Assembly (NCBI RefSeq): GCF_011516635.5
Contig: NZ_CP096255.1
Span: 9,125,501-9,189,500, forward strand
Source of the DNA: Bradyrhizobium barranii subsp. apii
Lineage (GTDB): Bacteria; Pseudomonadota; Alphaproteobacteria; Rhizobiales; Xanthobacteraceae
Direction: 5' to 3'
Length of the DNA: 64,000 nucleotides
Position 1 is the first letter of the stretch. Each line of letters opens with the position of its first letter. Under the pieces are notes generated by a model. The model saw only the letters and a program-made list of their open reading frames with translations, searched no databases and was not told the origin of the DNA. The position numbers and the translations under genes were made by a program. Positions 1 to 9,234 of the stretch are shown here, piece by piece.

Positions 1-203
1 GCGACGTCGCAAAGGCGCTCGAAGATCTTCTGCTCGATCAGCCTTTTAGCGTTTAAATCGGCCGGCGGGTTCGCGTCGATGAATTGCGAGAGCGCGTTCA
101 GCTCGGTGAACTCCTCGCCCACGACATATGGCGCGACGAACCAGCCGTAGTCCTCCAATTTTGCGGTAATTATCGGGTATTTTTGGATCCATTGGGACAT
201 CAT
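1..203 (-). CDS. Hypothetical protein, partial (C-terminus outside window)
   Basis: Only the first 67 or so codons are present; the reading frame runs off the left edge. Two adjacent ATG codons (203 and 200) can start it. The fragment begins MMSQWIQKYP and has no signal peptide, membrane segment or motif that I recognise. It points away from the methyltransferase and is separated from it by 478 bases, so it may belong to the defence island or to the flanking chromosome. Its status as a gene rests on an open frame and protein-like composition only. Confidence 0.5.
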   Translation of the reverse strand, partial: MMSQWIQKYPIITAKLEDYGWFVAPYVVGEEFTELNALSQFIDANPPADLNAKRLIEQKIFERLCDV

Positions 204-681
204 GAGCCTTCAATCCGTTTGTCTTTGCGGCATCGTTCAGTCAAGACGATTCGATAGCTTTTCCGGTCTCCGGCAGCCTGTGCGTAAACCGTGCTACTCA
301 ACCGCCTTTATCATATGACCCCCGCGGCTGCGTGATCAACAAGTCGACGCCGAGATCTACGAGCGCCATTTCTCGCACCACCAAAATATCCTCGACCACC
401 CTCTCCACATGCTCAGAAGCTGCAGATCCAGTCGGCTCGGTGGTCAGCCTCGCCCTGACGCGTTACGCCAGCCCGGTCTCAGCCCCTCGCATCTAGGGAC
501 TAACCGAAGTTCGAACAATGCCTCTGAGCAATCGAGATGAATTCTCCAACGTCCTGTATTGCGGTCGCTCAAAGAGTCCGCGAGAGTTTGAGTGAACGCA
601 CCATAGTTCAGTGCGGTTATCCCTTTGACGGGGCTTTAGTCCACGGCCCTCGCGATACTTGCGAAGGCTTACCTTGTATTT
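204..681. other. Intergenic stretch left of the methyltransferase
   Basis: No complete gene is seen. A minus-strand stretch at 298-462 stays open for about 54 codons after an in-frame stop and reads like protein (it contains EHVERVVEDILVVREMALV), but it lacks a convincing start or ribosome binding site and I cannot assign it to a family. It may be a decayed gene end. The rest shows no clear terminator or repeat. Confidence 0.35.
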
Positions 682-2154
682 CTATTCCGCAGCTACAGCG
701 GGAATGAGCGCGCTTCGCAGGCTTGAAATGATCTCAAAGGCCAGTTCGCGCGCCATGACCGGTGGGACAGCATTTCCTATCTGCCGAAATGCGGGATTCA
801 TCGTTCCGGCAAAGACAAAGCCGTCCGGAAACGATTGAAGTCGCGCTGCCTCGCGAACCGTGATTACCCGCGCCTGGTCGCTGTCGTAGTGAATGTGCGT
901 ATAGGTATCCTTTCCGATGTGCGCCGTAAGCGTCCGAACGGGACCGTTCGCCCGCAATTTCCACCACCGGTTCGGAAATTTGCCCGGGTCGTACGGCGGC
1001 ACCATCGAATCGCGAAGGGATCGCCACTCCGCGCTCTTGGGTGAAAGTTTGCGACGGCTTGCGGCGGCCTTAAACAGTTTCAGTGCCACAAGGTGGGCCT
1101 GCGGATATTCATCGCCGGGCGCCATCGCCCTGAATATTCTGGAGTCGCGAGGCAGATAGCGAAGCACGTGATCATAGACAGCCTCGCCGGCCTTGAAGCC
1201 GGGCCACGATCGCATGAGCTGGGCGTAGGAAGAGAGGTTCTCCCAGGCCGTTCTGCGGTAGTATGCCGCCTCGGTAAAGCGCCGCGCCCCACGCTTTAAC
1301 GTGCCTTCGAGGTGAGATGTGACCAGCGGCAGGTCGCCGATCGCTTCGCGTGCAGTCACCGCATGCGGAAGCCCTTTGTGGCCCGTGTCCGGTTTGACGA
1401 ACGCGTATCCCTCTGACGAGTTGATCAGCTTCAAGGAAACGGCGCGGGTGCCGGCGTATCCTCGCGGAAGATCGCAATGGTGCGTTGCCCGGGGAAATTG
1501 GACGATCGCTCCCAGCTCCTTGCGATAGGCGATCATGTAGACGCGATCTCGCATCTGAGGCACGCCGTGATGCGCAGAGTTGATCAGCGAATAGGCGGCG
1601 TCATATCCCATATCATTGAGCGCCTCCACGATCTCCTGGACGACGTTGTGACCGCCATAGTTTAGAACGTCAGGCACGTTCTCGAAGAGGATCGCGAGCG
1701 GTTTCAGCCGATCGACATAGTGGAGATACCGCAGATATAGATTTCCCCTGGGATCAACTTTGAACGCGCGTGGGTGATCGGCTATCTCCCGTAGCTTCGC
1801 TCGGCCGACCCGTGCATACGCCTGGCAGGGCGGCCCCCCTATAATAATATCGATCGCATGCGAGGTCGCACCCAGTCCGAATTCCTCGACAAGCTCTTCG
1901 GGTTCAAGCGAGGCTACGTCGCGCGGCATTGCATGGAGATCAAGGACCTCTTTTGGCGCACCGTTGAAGAAATTTATCGCGTGCGAGCGGGCAGCCAGTT
2001 TGTCAATTTCCAGCGACGCGGCAATGTCGCAACCGGCCGCATGGAAGCCGAGGCTCAGGCCGCCACAGCCTGCGAATAGATCGAGAACCCGCGGGCGCGC
2101 CTGTGGATTGCTAAGACGAGCCAATTTGGCGGCAACGCCGTCGAGTGATTTCAT
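682..2154 (-). CDS. DNA (cytosine-5-)-methyltransferase
   Basis: This 490-residue protein should transfer a methyl group from S-adenosylmethionine to C5 of cytosine at a specific site. Motif I (DLFAGCGGLSLGF, residues 25-37), motif IV with the catalytic Cys110 (GGPPCQ), motif VI (ENV, 158-160), a motif VIII variant (QMRDRVYMIA, near 200), motif IX (REAARLQSFPDGF, near 443) and motif X (QIGNAVPPVMA, near 465) occur in the canonical order. The roughly 230 residues between VIII and IX should hold the target-recognition domain. It is divergent from the AspBHI-like nuclease across about 100 bases and is grouped with a Vsr gene, which often accompanies C5-methyltransferases. It is the likely self-protection enzyme of the island. 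The recognition sequence cannot be read from the protein. Confidence 0.93.
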   Translation of the reverse strand: MKSLDGVAAKLARLSNPQARPRVLDLFAGCGGLSLGFHAAGCDIAASLEIDKLAARSHAINFFNGAPKEVLDLHAMPRDVASLEPEELVEEFGLGATSHAIDIIIGGPPCQAYARVGRAKLREIADHPRAFKVDPRGNLYLRYLHYVDRLKPLAILFENVPDVLNYGGHNVVQEIVEALNDMGYDAAYSLINSAHHGVPQMRDRVYMIAYRKELGAIVQFPRATHHCDLPRGYAGTRAVSLKLINSSEGYAFVKPDTGHKGLPHAVTAREAIGDLPLVTSHLEGTLKRGARRFTEAAYYRRTAWENLSSYAQLMRSWPGFKAGEAVYDHVLRYLPRDSRIFRAMAPGDEYPQAHLVALKLFKAAASRRKLSPKSAEWRSLRDSMVPPYDPGKFPNRWWKLRANGPVRTLTAHIGKDTYTHIHYDSDQARVITVREAARLQSFPDGFVFAGTMNPAFRQIGNAVPPVMARELAFEIISSLRSALIPAVAAE

Positions 2155-2255
2155 CGACGAGAAAGTCCATGGTAGGGAGTGGTGCGCCGCCGCAACTTAC
2201 CAGGTTCGACGGACATTGCCAGGCCGCCTGAGCAGAAATAACCGGGGAGAGTGCC
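2155..2255. promoter_or_regulatory. Divergent promoter region between methyltransferase and nuclease
   Basis: This 101-base gap separates two divergently transcribed genes and must hold both promoters and leaders. A purine-rich GGGGAGA at 2244-2250 sits five bases before the GTG start of the nuclease and supports that start. No clear inverted repeat marking a controller-protein site was found. Confidence 0.5.
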
Positions 2256-3452
2256 GTGGGGGATGCGGGAAGGTCGATCTCGTTCGACGCGCTTGGAGGG
2301 GCCGATCTGCACGTCGACGCACTATATGAGGGCGGTCGCTCCGGCAATGCTGGCGATGACCCGTTTCCTCGTCTTCTTCGGGTTTCCAACCAGGGTGGCT
2401 TCCGGTACCGCGGTTCTCTCGCCGCCCTTGAAATGGTCGTACTGACTTCCTCGATGAGCGACGCCAACTGGCCTGATGAGCTTGATCGGGAAACCGGCGC
2501 GTTCACGTATTATGGGGACAACAAGCAGCCGGGCCGCGCCCTCCATGCGACGCCCCGCAACGGCAACGAACTACTTCGCCGCATTTTTGCCGCCGCGCAC
2601 GAGGGCGAGACTGGCCGGCGCACCGTTCCGCCGATTTTCGTATTCGGCAACACTGGTGATTGGCGGGACGTGATGTTCCTCGGGCTCGCGGTGCCGGGCA
2701 CTTCGGAGCAACAGGTTGCGGAGGACCTGGTCGCGATCTGGCGGACTGCGAACGGCATGCGCTTTCAGAATTATCGCGCACGCTTCACCATCCTGAATGC
2801 GCCCCTTATTGAACGGACCTGGATCGAAGAAGTAATAGCAGGGACGCCCCACACGCAACGCGCGCCGCAGGCGTGGACCGACTGGGTGGAGAGGGGCCGG
2901 TATCAACCGCTCAAATCTACCCGCTCCATTGAGTACAGGACAAAGATCGAGCAACTCCCCTCCGGCGCAGAAGACCTTGCCATCATTCGCGAGGTCCACC
3001 AATTCTTCGCAGAACGTCCGCACGATTTTGAGAAGTGCGCTGCCGCGCTTGCTAGGCTGATGCTGCCTGACATCGCAGAGCTCGATCTGACGCGTCCGTC
3101 ACGGGATGGCGGTCGAGACGCGATAGGCAAGCTGCGCCTTGGTCACGGGATCGCATCCATCCTTGTCGACTTTGCCCTGGAGGCAAAGTGCTACGCGCTC
3201 GACAACAGCGTTGGCGTGCGGGAAATGTCGCGCCTCATCTCTCGGCTGCGCCACCGGCAGTTCGGAATACTCGTCACGACGAGTTACGTCGATCTGCAGG
3301 CGTATCGCGAGATCAAGGAGGATCAGCATCCGATCATCGTGATCTCGGCGCGCGACATTGCCGGCCTCCTCAGGCGACACGGGCACGCGGACGCTACCGC
3401 CTTGAGGGCTTGGCTTGATCGCGAGTTTTCTGCGCCGACCGTCGCACCTTAG
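2256..3452 (+). CDS. AspBHI-like restriction endonuclease with Mrr-type catalytic domain
   Basis: This 398-residue protein begins at GTG with GGGGAGA five bases upstream. The first 230 or so residues resemble the AspBHI N-terminal recognition fold, with stretches such as NQGGFRYRGS, FTYYGDNKQPGRALH and RFQNYRARFTIL. The C-terminal part is an Mrr/PD-(D/E)XK-like nuclease: DGGRDA near residue 285, then ALEAKCY near 308-314 (the ExK pair), then a Mrr-like REMSRLISRLRHRQFGILV helix and strand. AspBHI itself cleaves near 5-methylcytosine through an SRA-like fold, whereas here the gene faces a C5-methyltransferase. Whether it reads methylated or unmethylated sites is open. Its 3' end overlaps the convergent vsr gene by 59 bases. 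Confidence 0.82.
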   Translation: MGDAGRSISFDALGGADLHVDALYEGGRSGNAGDDPFPRLLRVSNQGGFRYRGSLAALEMVVLTSSMSDANWPDELDRETGAFTYYGDNKQPGRALHATPRNGNELLRRIFAAAHEGETGRRTVPPIFVFGNTGDWRDVMFLGLAVPGTSEQQVAEDLVAIWRTANGMRFQNYRARFTILNAPLIERTWIEEVIAGTPHTQRAPQAWTDWVERGRYQPLKSTRSIEYRTKIEQLPSGAEDLAIIREVHQFFAERPHDFEKCAAALARLMLPDIAELDLTRPSRDGGRDAIGKLRLGHGIASILVDFALEAKCYALDNSVGVREMSRLISRLRHRQFGILVTTSYVDLQAYREIKEDQHPIIVISARDIAGLLRRHGHADATALRAWLDREFSAPTVAP

Positions 3453-3879
3453 ATATCGGACCAGCGCGGCGACCTTGCTTCCCTGGCGGTCCAAGCTCCT
3501 TTGCGAGCCGTCCCGCCAGGGAAGCAAGATCGCCCAGCTGGCACTCCCAGACGGTGACCACTCGCCAGCCGGCAACCTCTAGTTCCCGCTTCGTTCTTCG
3601 GTCGCGAGCAACGTTGCCATCGAACTTGCGCTGCCAGAACTCTGCACGGGTCTTGGGAATGTACGCCAACCCGCAGTCGTGGCGGTGCCAGAAGCAGCCG
3701 TGCACGAAGAGGGCAACCCGCCTGCTCCGAAAGACGATATCTGGCTTACCCGGAAGGTCCCGGGCATGGAGCCGAAATCGGTACCCCACAGCATGCAGGA
3801 GCCTGCGAACGGTCATCTCCGGTCCCGTGTGGCGGCCCCGGATGCGCCCCATCAGGGCGCTGCGCTTGGCTTGGCTCAT
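3394..3879 (-). CDS. vsr: Very short patch repair endonuclease (Vsr)
   Basis: Vsr nicks next to the T of T:G mismatches left by deamination of 5-methylcytosine. From the ATG at 3879, MSQAKRSALMGRIRG matches the usual family N-terminus. LPGKPDIVF (Asp near residue 47) and HGCFWHRHDC (60-69) carry the catalytic and zinc-site residues, and VVTVWECQL matches the family core. In-frame ATG codons further upstream (3960, 3996) would add 27 to 39 residues but run into or past the divergent ATPase start at 3948. It converges on the AspBHI-like gene with a 59-base overlap. After the core there is a basic tail of about 35 residues. Its job is presumably to repair mutations caused by the neighbouring methyltransferase. 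Confidence 0.88.
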   Translation of the reverse strand: MSQAKRSALMGRIRGRHTGPEMTVRRLLHAVGYRFRLHARDLPGKPDIVFRSRRVALFVHGCFWHRHDCGLAYIPKTRAEFWQRKFDGNVARDRRTKRELEVAGWRVVTVWECQLGDLASLAGRLAKELGPPGKQGRRAGPISKVRRSAQKTRDQAKPSRR

Positions 3880-3947
3880 GATGTCGAACCGCACACTCGG
3901 CTCGCCATCGTCCGCAACCGCTGGTAAGTTGCCGTCTTTCCCTTCCC

Positions 3948-5462
3948 GTGGGGCTCTCATTGCCTTTGCCCGTGCCAACGCGTGCCGTACCGCCATCCGC
4001 TGCCGCCCTTGTTGGCTCCCTTCGGGGGGTCGGCTATTCGCTTGAGACAGCGATTGCCGACATTCTCGACAACAGCATAGCCGCCGGCGCCAAGAGTATC
4101 GAGATCCAATGGGAATGGAACGATGGTGAGCCGGTCGGGTGGATACTCGACGACGGGTCCGGCATGCATGCCGATCGCCTGGTCGAAGCCATGCGCTTTG
4201 GTGGCATCGGGCCGGAAGCCGAGCGAACGGCTGAGGACCTCGGTAGGTTCGGGTTAGGTCTTAAGACCGCATCACTGTCGCAATGCCGACAGCTGACTGT
4301 GGTCTCAAAAACCTCTTCCGGCCTGGCGTCGTTCACGTGGGACTTGGACCAGCTTCGCAAGAGCGGCGGCGGGTGGGATTTGATCGAGGGCGACGCAGGC
4401 CTCTGGAGCGAAATCCGCGATCAGTTGAAATCGAAGAAGTCGGGCACGCTCGTTGTATGGCGTAAGGTCGACTTTGGACGAACGAACGATCGACCGAGCT
4501 ACGAATCGTTTCTCGCCGATCTCCAGCGCGTCGATGCGCACCTTGCTATGGTCTTCCATCGCTTTCTCGCAGGTGACGCCGCAGCGCTCAAGATCACGCT
4601 CAATGGTAGTCGGGTGAAAGCGTGGGACCCTTTCTTGGAAAGCGATGAATCGATCATCCGAAATCCAGAGCAGCATATAGATGGCCCGGGCGGCAGGGTT
4701 CGCGTCCGCGGCTTCGTTTTGCCACACCGGGACCGGTTCCGCAACGAGATCGAATTCGAGAAGGCCGGCGGCCCGGATGGATGGACGGCCCAGCAGGGCT
4801 TCTATGTCTACCGGCACAAGCGCCTGCTGTCGGCGGGAGGTTGGCTCGGACTTGGTGGAAGCCGCGCGTGGACCCGAGACGAAACGAGCCGGTTGGCCCG
4901 CATACGCATCGATATTCCCAATACGGCGGACCATGATTGGCGTATCGACGTTCGGAAGGCGATAGCTCGTCCACCGGATGCGATCCGTAAGTCACTCCAG
5001 AGGATAGCCGAAGACGTTCGCCGCAAAGCGCGGGAGGTATTCGTCCATCGCGGACAGTACGGCAGTCGGCAGAAGGCGACCGGCGTATCTCGAATATGGC
5101 AGGTAAATCCTGAGGGCGCGAAGCGCCGGTATACGGTGCGACGCGACCACGAACTGATCCAGCTGCTCAAGGGGCGCATGGACAAGACGGGTTTCGATCT
5201 GCTTGATGGGCTGCTCGATCTTATCGAGAGAACCGTTCCTGTTGATCGCGTATGGCTTGACGTGACGGAGCGTGGCGTACCTGACGAGGCGGTCGACAGC
5301 TCGGAGCTCGTCAACGCTGCGCTCTCCATGGCGAGAATGATGGAGCGAGCGGGCCTCACTCCTCACGAAGCCGCGGCGCGGCTGGCCACGATGGACCCGT
5401 TCGACAAGGTCGAGGATATCGAAGGAAAATTGATGCGGAAGCTGCAGGGGGCGAAGCGATGA
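3948..5462 (+). CDS. GHKL-fold ATPase, MORC/MutL-like, of a restriction system
   Basis: This 504-residue protein has the three Bergerat-fold signatures: an N-box helix (ETAIADILDNSIAAGA, residues 33-48, with Glu33, Asp and Asn42), DDGSGM (68-73) and GRFGLGLKTAS (99-109). The remainder, with predicted helices near the end, matches no DNA-gyrase, Hsp90 or histidine-kinase partner domain. MORC-like ATPases of this type occur in bacterial restriction-type operons and are thought to clamp or loop DNA on ATP binding. The start is uncertain: GTG at 3948 has no evident Shine-Dalgarno, and TTG at 3960 is an alternative. The stop overlaps the next ATG as ATGA, so the two are probably translationally coupled. 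Confidence 0.85.
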   Translation: MGLSLPLPVPTRAVPPSAAALVGSLRGVGYSLETAIADILDNSIAAGAKSIEIQWEWNDGEPVGWILDDGSGMHADRLVEAMRFGGIGPEAERTAEDLGRFGLGLKTASLSQCRQLTVVSKTSSGLASFTWDLDQLRKSGGGWDLIEGDAGLWSEIRDQLKSKKSGTLVVWRKVDFGRTNDRPSYESFLADLQRVDAHLAMVFHRFLAGDAAALKITLNGSRVKAWDPFLESDESIIRNPEQHIDGPGGRVRVRGFVLPHRDRFRNEIEFEKAGGPDGWTAQQGFYVYRHKRLLSAGGWLGLGGSRAWTRDETSRLARIRIDIPNTADHDWRIDVRKAIARPPDAIRKSLQRIAEDVRRKAREVFVHRGQYGSRQKATGVSRIWQVNPEGAKRRYTVRRDHELIQLLKGRMDKTGFDLLDGLLDLIERTVPVDRVWLDVTERGVPDEAVDSSELVNAALSMARMMERAGLTPHEAAARLATMDPFDKVEDIEGKLMRKLQGAKR

Positions 5463-8224
5463 GTTCAGTTGAGGATGCGATCGGCTCGATGGCCCTCATG
5501 ATGCTTCGGCAGCGCCATCCCGACACTGCGGTCGGCAGGGAGGAGATCGAGAAGGCGGTCGGCGATTGTGCGAAGCTCCTTGCGCGGGAGATGTTGGCTG
5601 AGCAGCTCGCGGCGATCGTGCAGGAGTTGGAAACGAGGCTCATCGTCAAGGTTGGGCGGCCAACGCGACTCGTTGACGAGCGAGGCCACGTTCCCTGGTA
5701 TTTCGGGGATCGAAAGGAAGGGCGCAGGTTCTTCAAGCGCTACAGCGATTTCCTGATGCAGGATCAGGGTTGGCCACCGGCGGCGATCGATGCGATCGAC
5801 CTCTCTACCGATCTGATCATTGAGCAGATGGAAGACCCGAACCGTGACGGCCCCTGGGATCGTCGCGGGCTCGTCGTCGGGCACGTCCAATTCGGAAAGA
5901 CCGCCAACTACGCCGGACTGGCGAGCAAAGCGGCCGACGCAGGGTACAAGCTGATAATCATACTCGCCGGCATGCACAACGCGCTCAGGCAACAAACTCA
6001 GCGTCGCATGGATCGCGATTTTCTTGGCTACAATACGACTCCCGCAAGTGGCGGCGCTGGCTTCACGCGCATCGGTGTCGGCGAGCTTGATCGCAGCATC
6101 CATGCCGAGCACCTCACCACCCAGGCAGCGAACGGGGATTTCAATCGCGCGTTCGCGGACAATCTTGGGATCGGCGTGCAGCAGAGGCCGGTGCTTCTGG
6201 TCATCAAGAAGAACGCTCGCATCCTCGAAAATCTGAACAATTGGGTCAGCGAGGTCTTGGCGCCGCGGGGCGACACGGAGGCGCGTCCGCTTCTCCTCAT
6301 CGACGACGAGGCCGATCAGGCATCGGTCGACACGGGCGAGCAGCAATTTGACGAGAATGATGCTCCCGATCCAGATTACGAGCCCAAGCGCATAAACGGT
6401 CAGATACGACGCCTGCTCTCGTCGTTCTCTCGATCTGCGTATGTGGCGTACACCGCGACCCCGTTTGCGAACGTGCTCATTCATGATGCCGCGGCAACGG
6501 AAGAGTACGGCGACGACGTTTTCCCGCGAAGCTTCATCATCAACCTTCCGTCGCCGTCAAACTACGTCGGACCGGGCCTGCTGTTCGGAATTGATGGGGC
6601 CGGTGCCGACACGGCGCAGGAGCCGCTCGACGTCACGCGGGACGTTGATCAGGACGATGAAGGATGGATCAAGGTCGACCACAAGAAGGGGTTTGCGCCC
6701 CGGCACGACGGGGAGGACCGTATTCCTCCGTCGCTTGAAGACGCCATCCTGAGCTTTGTGCTCGCATGTGCGGCCCGCGCGGCGCGTGGCCAGCGCAACG
6801 TGCACAACTCGATGCTGGTCCACGTCTCTCGCTACAAGGACGTGCATCAGGCGGTCTTTCGGCAGGTCGACGAGTGGGTCGCCGATCTCAAACGCAGGCT
6901 CAAGTATCGAACAAAGAAGAAGGACCCGATCCTCGATCGACTGCGAGAGCTCTGGGAGCAGGATTTCTTGCCGACGTCGGCGACGATCAGAGCAACGGAA
7001 ATCGGAGGAACGCTCCCCATAACCGAATGGTCCGCGGTCGAGCGCGAACTTTCTACCGCCGCCGACAAGATCAGGCCGCAGGTCGTCAACAGTGAAATTC
7101 GCGATGCGCTCGACTATGACGGCAATGCCGCGCAGGGGCTCAACGTCATTGCGATCGGCGGCGACAAGCTCTCGCGCGGACTGACGCTGGAGGGATTGAC
7201 GGTCAGCTATTTTCTGCGACCGTCAAGAATGTACGACAGTCTCATGCAGATGGGCCGTTGGTTCGGGTACCGGCCTGGCTACGTCGATCTGTGTAGGCTG
7301 TACATGACGCCTGACTTGCAGCTGTGGTTCCGCCATGTGGCGACCGCAGCAGAAGAGCTGCGCGCGCGCCTCGATCACATGGCCATGATCGGGGCGACCC
7401 CTGAGCAATATGGTCTCAGGATTCAGTCCCATGACATCCTGCTCGTCACCGCCCCGAACAAGATGCGTCACTCAAGGGAATTCCAGGTCTCATTTCAGGG
7501 CGAGGCAAAGATACAGACGGTCCTCTTCAATGATCAATCGAGAAACCAGCGCAATGCTGCGACGATCACGAACTTTCTGGATCGGATCGGCCGACCTGCC
7601 GAGCCTGCGCGCGAAGCGAACTTCAAGGCTCTTGGGGAGCGCCGCCTGTGGAGAGGCGTAGCCGGCGCTGAGGTAGCTACTCTTTTGGGGTCGCTCCTTT
7701 TTCCTGAAGAGGCGCGCGATGTGAATGCAGCTCGCCTTAGCGCATACATCCGCGAACAACTCGGTGCACGCGAACTGACCGACTGGACGATCGCGGTCCT
7801 CAGCGGGACGGGCGAGTCGCTGACGGCGAATGACTGGGCCTTCAAGACGATCGAGCGAGCTCCCTTGGACCGTGGGAAAGCATCCGGCCGGTATGTGGTG
7901 AAGACCATACTCTCGCCTCGGGATGAGGCCATTGACCTTGATCAATCAGAATTTGATCGAGCGCTTGCTGCCACAAACGCAAAGCGCTCGGCAGCCGGCA
8001 AAGACCCGGCAACCACTCCCGATGGGCCTGAGATACGGAGGGTTCGCGGCGAAGACCCCAAGAGAGCCCTTCTCCTACTCTATCCGCTCTCGCCCGAAAA
8101 GGCGGAGCTGCGTGACATCGACGTACCGATCTTCGGGGTCGTTGTGAGCTTCCCTGACTCTCGCAGCGGCCGATCGATCCGGTATCGGTTCAACACCGTC
8201 GAACAGCGGCTTGAACCGGTATGA
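5459..8224 (+). CDS. Z1-domain superfamily II helicase-like ATPase
   Basis: This 921-residue protein is the largest member of the cluster. A Walker A variant GHVQFGKTAN (141-150), a DEAD-type Walker B IDDEAD (281-286) and YTATPFAN (331-338) form the first RecA-like lobe. The Z1 signature follows at about 564-603 (GGDKLSRGLTLEGL and MYDSLMQMGRWFGYR, with the arginine-finger region). Z1 proteins are helicase-related ATPases found with restriction and MORC-like genes. It starts by an ATGA overlap with the GHKL ATPase and ends by an ATGA overlap with the nuclease gene. It probably translocates on or remodels DNA for the adjacent nuclease, but no direct activity can be read from the sequence. Confidence 0.9.
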   Translation: MSSVEDAIGSMALMMLRQRHPDTAVGREEIEKAVGDCAKLLAREMLAEQLAAIVQELETRLIVKVGRPTRLVDERGHVPWYFGDRKEGRRFFKRYSDFLMQDQGWPPAAIDAIDLSTDLIIEQMEDPNRDGPWDRRGLVVGHVQFGKTANYAGLASKAADAGYKLIIILAGMHNALRQQTQRRMDRDFLGYNTTPASGGAGFTRIGVGELDRSIHAEHLTTQAANGDFNRAFADNLGIGVQQRPVLLVIKKNARILENLNNWVSEVLAPRGDTEARPLLLIDDEADQASVDTGEQQFDENDAPDPDYEPKRINGQIRRLLSSFSRSAYVAYTATPFANVLIHDAAATEEYGDDVFPRSFIINLPSPSNYVGPGLLFGIDGAGADTAQEPLDVTRDVDQDDEGWIKVDHKKGFAPRHDGEDRIPPSLEDAILSFVLACAARAARGQRNVHNSMLVHVSRYKDVHQAVFRQVDEWVADLKRRLKYRTKKKDPILDRLRELWEQDFLPTSATIRATEIGGTLPITEWSAVERELSTAADKIRPQVVNSEIRDALDYDGNAAQGLNVIAIGGDKLSRGLTLEGLTVSYFLRPSRMYDSLMQMGRWFGYRPGYVDLCRLYMTPDLQLWFRHVATAAEELRARLDHMAMIGATPEQYGLRIQSHDILLVTAPNKMRHSREFQVSFQGEAKIQTVLFNDQSRNQRNAATITNFLDRIGRPAEPAREANFKALGERRLWRGVAGAEVATLLGSLLFPEEARDVNAARLSAYIREQLGARELTDWTIAVLSGTGESLTANDWAFKTIERAPLDRGKASGRYVVKTILSPRDEAIDLDQSEFDRALAATNAKRSAAGKDPATTPDGPEIRRVRGEDPKRALLLLYPLSPEKAELRDIDVPIFGVVVSFPDSRSGRSIRYRFNTVEQRLEPV

Positions 8225-9234
8225 CATCGATTCGGAACGATCTCGTATCGAAATGGGCCGAGGCTGCGCGCGCCGCACCAAGCGACCGCGAATGGAGAGC
8301 AGTCGCCCTCGCTGTACCTGCAACAGTGCGCTTTCTGGCGGGCATACGAGAGCCGGACGGTCGTATCGCACTCCTCATTGAAGCCCCCCTTGGCGCCGCG
8401 CCGGCCACGCTGTTGAGAATCGCCGCAGAAGGCGTGAGTCTCAGCGACCGACGGGACCCGGCTCAAGGCGTCGTTCGCATCGCCGTCGCCCTGGAGCGAG
8501 AGCCGCTGCGCGATGTGTTTGAAGTCCTGGCAGCCGATCTTGTGGATGTCATCCGACAAGCTGCAACCCCTGCTCAGGCCCTCACGATCGGCGTTTCGCG
8601 GCTGGAGGCTTGGCAGGCCTTTCTGCGCTCCGGCCGACGCGGCCTCTCAAGAGAGGAGCAGATCGGACTGCTCGGGGAACTCACCATGCTGGAGCTTCTC
8701 TCTGGCGAGATCGGCCATGAAGCGGCTGTTGAGGCTTGGTTCGGTCCTCTGGACGGCATTCACGACTTCAGCAGATCGGGGATCGGGATCGAGGTCAAAG
8801 CGGTTGCCGGCGGAGGAAACCTCGTGCGGATATCGCGCTTGGACCAGCTTGATCGCCGGGGACTTTCATCCCTGCTCATCGCTCGTGCACGATTCCAGGA
8901 AGCACCCGAGGGACGTACCGTGCTCGCGGCCGTGCGCGACATTCGTGAGGCCATCGATCGATCCGCACCCGGCGTAAGGCGAGCGTTCGATGATCGGCTT
9001 CTCAGGGCAGGACTGCTTGAGGTCGAGCCGCAAGCACCTCCGGAATTCGCATTCATTCTACAGGACCTGTACGGCTTTGAGGTGCGGGTAGACTTTCCGC
9101 GGCTGACCGGCCTTTCGGTACCGCCCGAAATTGTGGATGCGTCGTACTCTCTGGACGAAAGACTACTTGGCGGCTTCCTGATCGGGGCGGATAGTCTATC
9201 TCGATCTCTTAGAATGATGGGCGGGGCCTCATGA
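8221..9234 (+). CDS. PD-(D/E)XK nuclease-like protein (DUF4420-type)
   Basis: This 337-residue protein carries a compact PD-(D/E)XK motif: Asp182 in GIHDF, then Glu191 and Lys193 in GIEVKA. A conserved helix (EEQIGLLGELTMLELL) lies ahead of it, as in the restriction-associated DUF4420 family. The C-terminal 90 or so residues (FILQDLYGFEV and beyond) lack a recognisable motif. It is coupled on both sides by ATGA overlaps, to the Z1 ATPase upstream and the AIPR gene downstream. It is the likely DNA-cutting subunit of the four-gene unit. Confidence 0.85.
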   Translation: MTSIRNDLVSKWAEAARAAPSDREWRAVALAVPATVRFLAGIREPDGRIALLIEAPLGAAPATLLRIAAEGVSLSDRRDPAQGVVRIAVALEREPLRDVFEVLAADLVDVIRQAATPAQALTIGVSRLEAWQAFLRSGRRGLSREEQIGLLGELTMLELLSGEIGHEAAVEAWFGPLDGIHDFSRSGIGIEVKAVAGGGNLVRISRLDQLDRRGLSSLLIARARFQEAPEGRTVLAAVRDIREAIDRSAPGVRRAFDDRLLRAGLLEVEPQAPPEFAFILQDLYGFEVRVDFPRLTGLSVPPEIVDASYSLDERLLGGFLIGADSLSRSLRMMGGAS

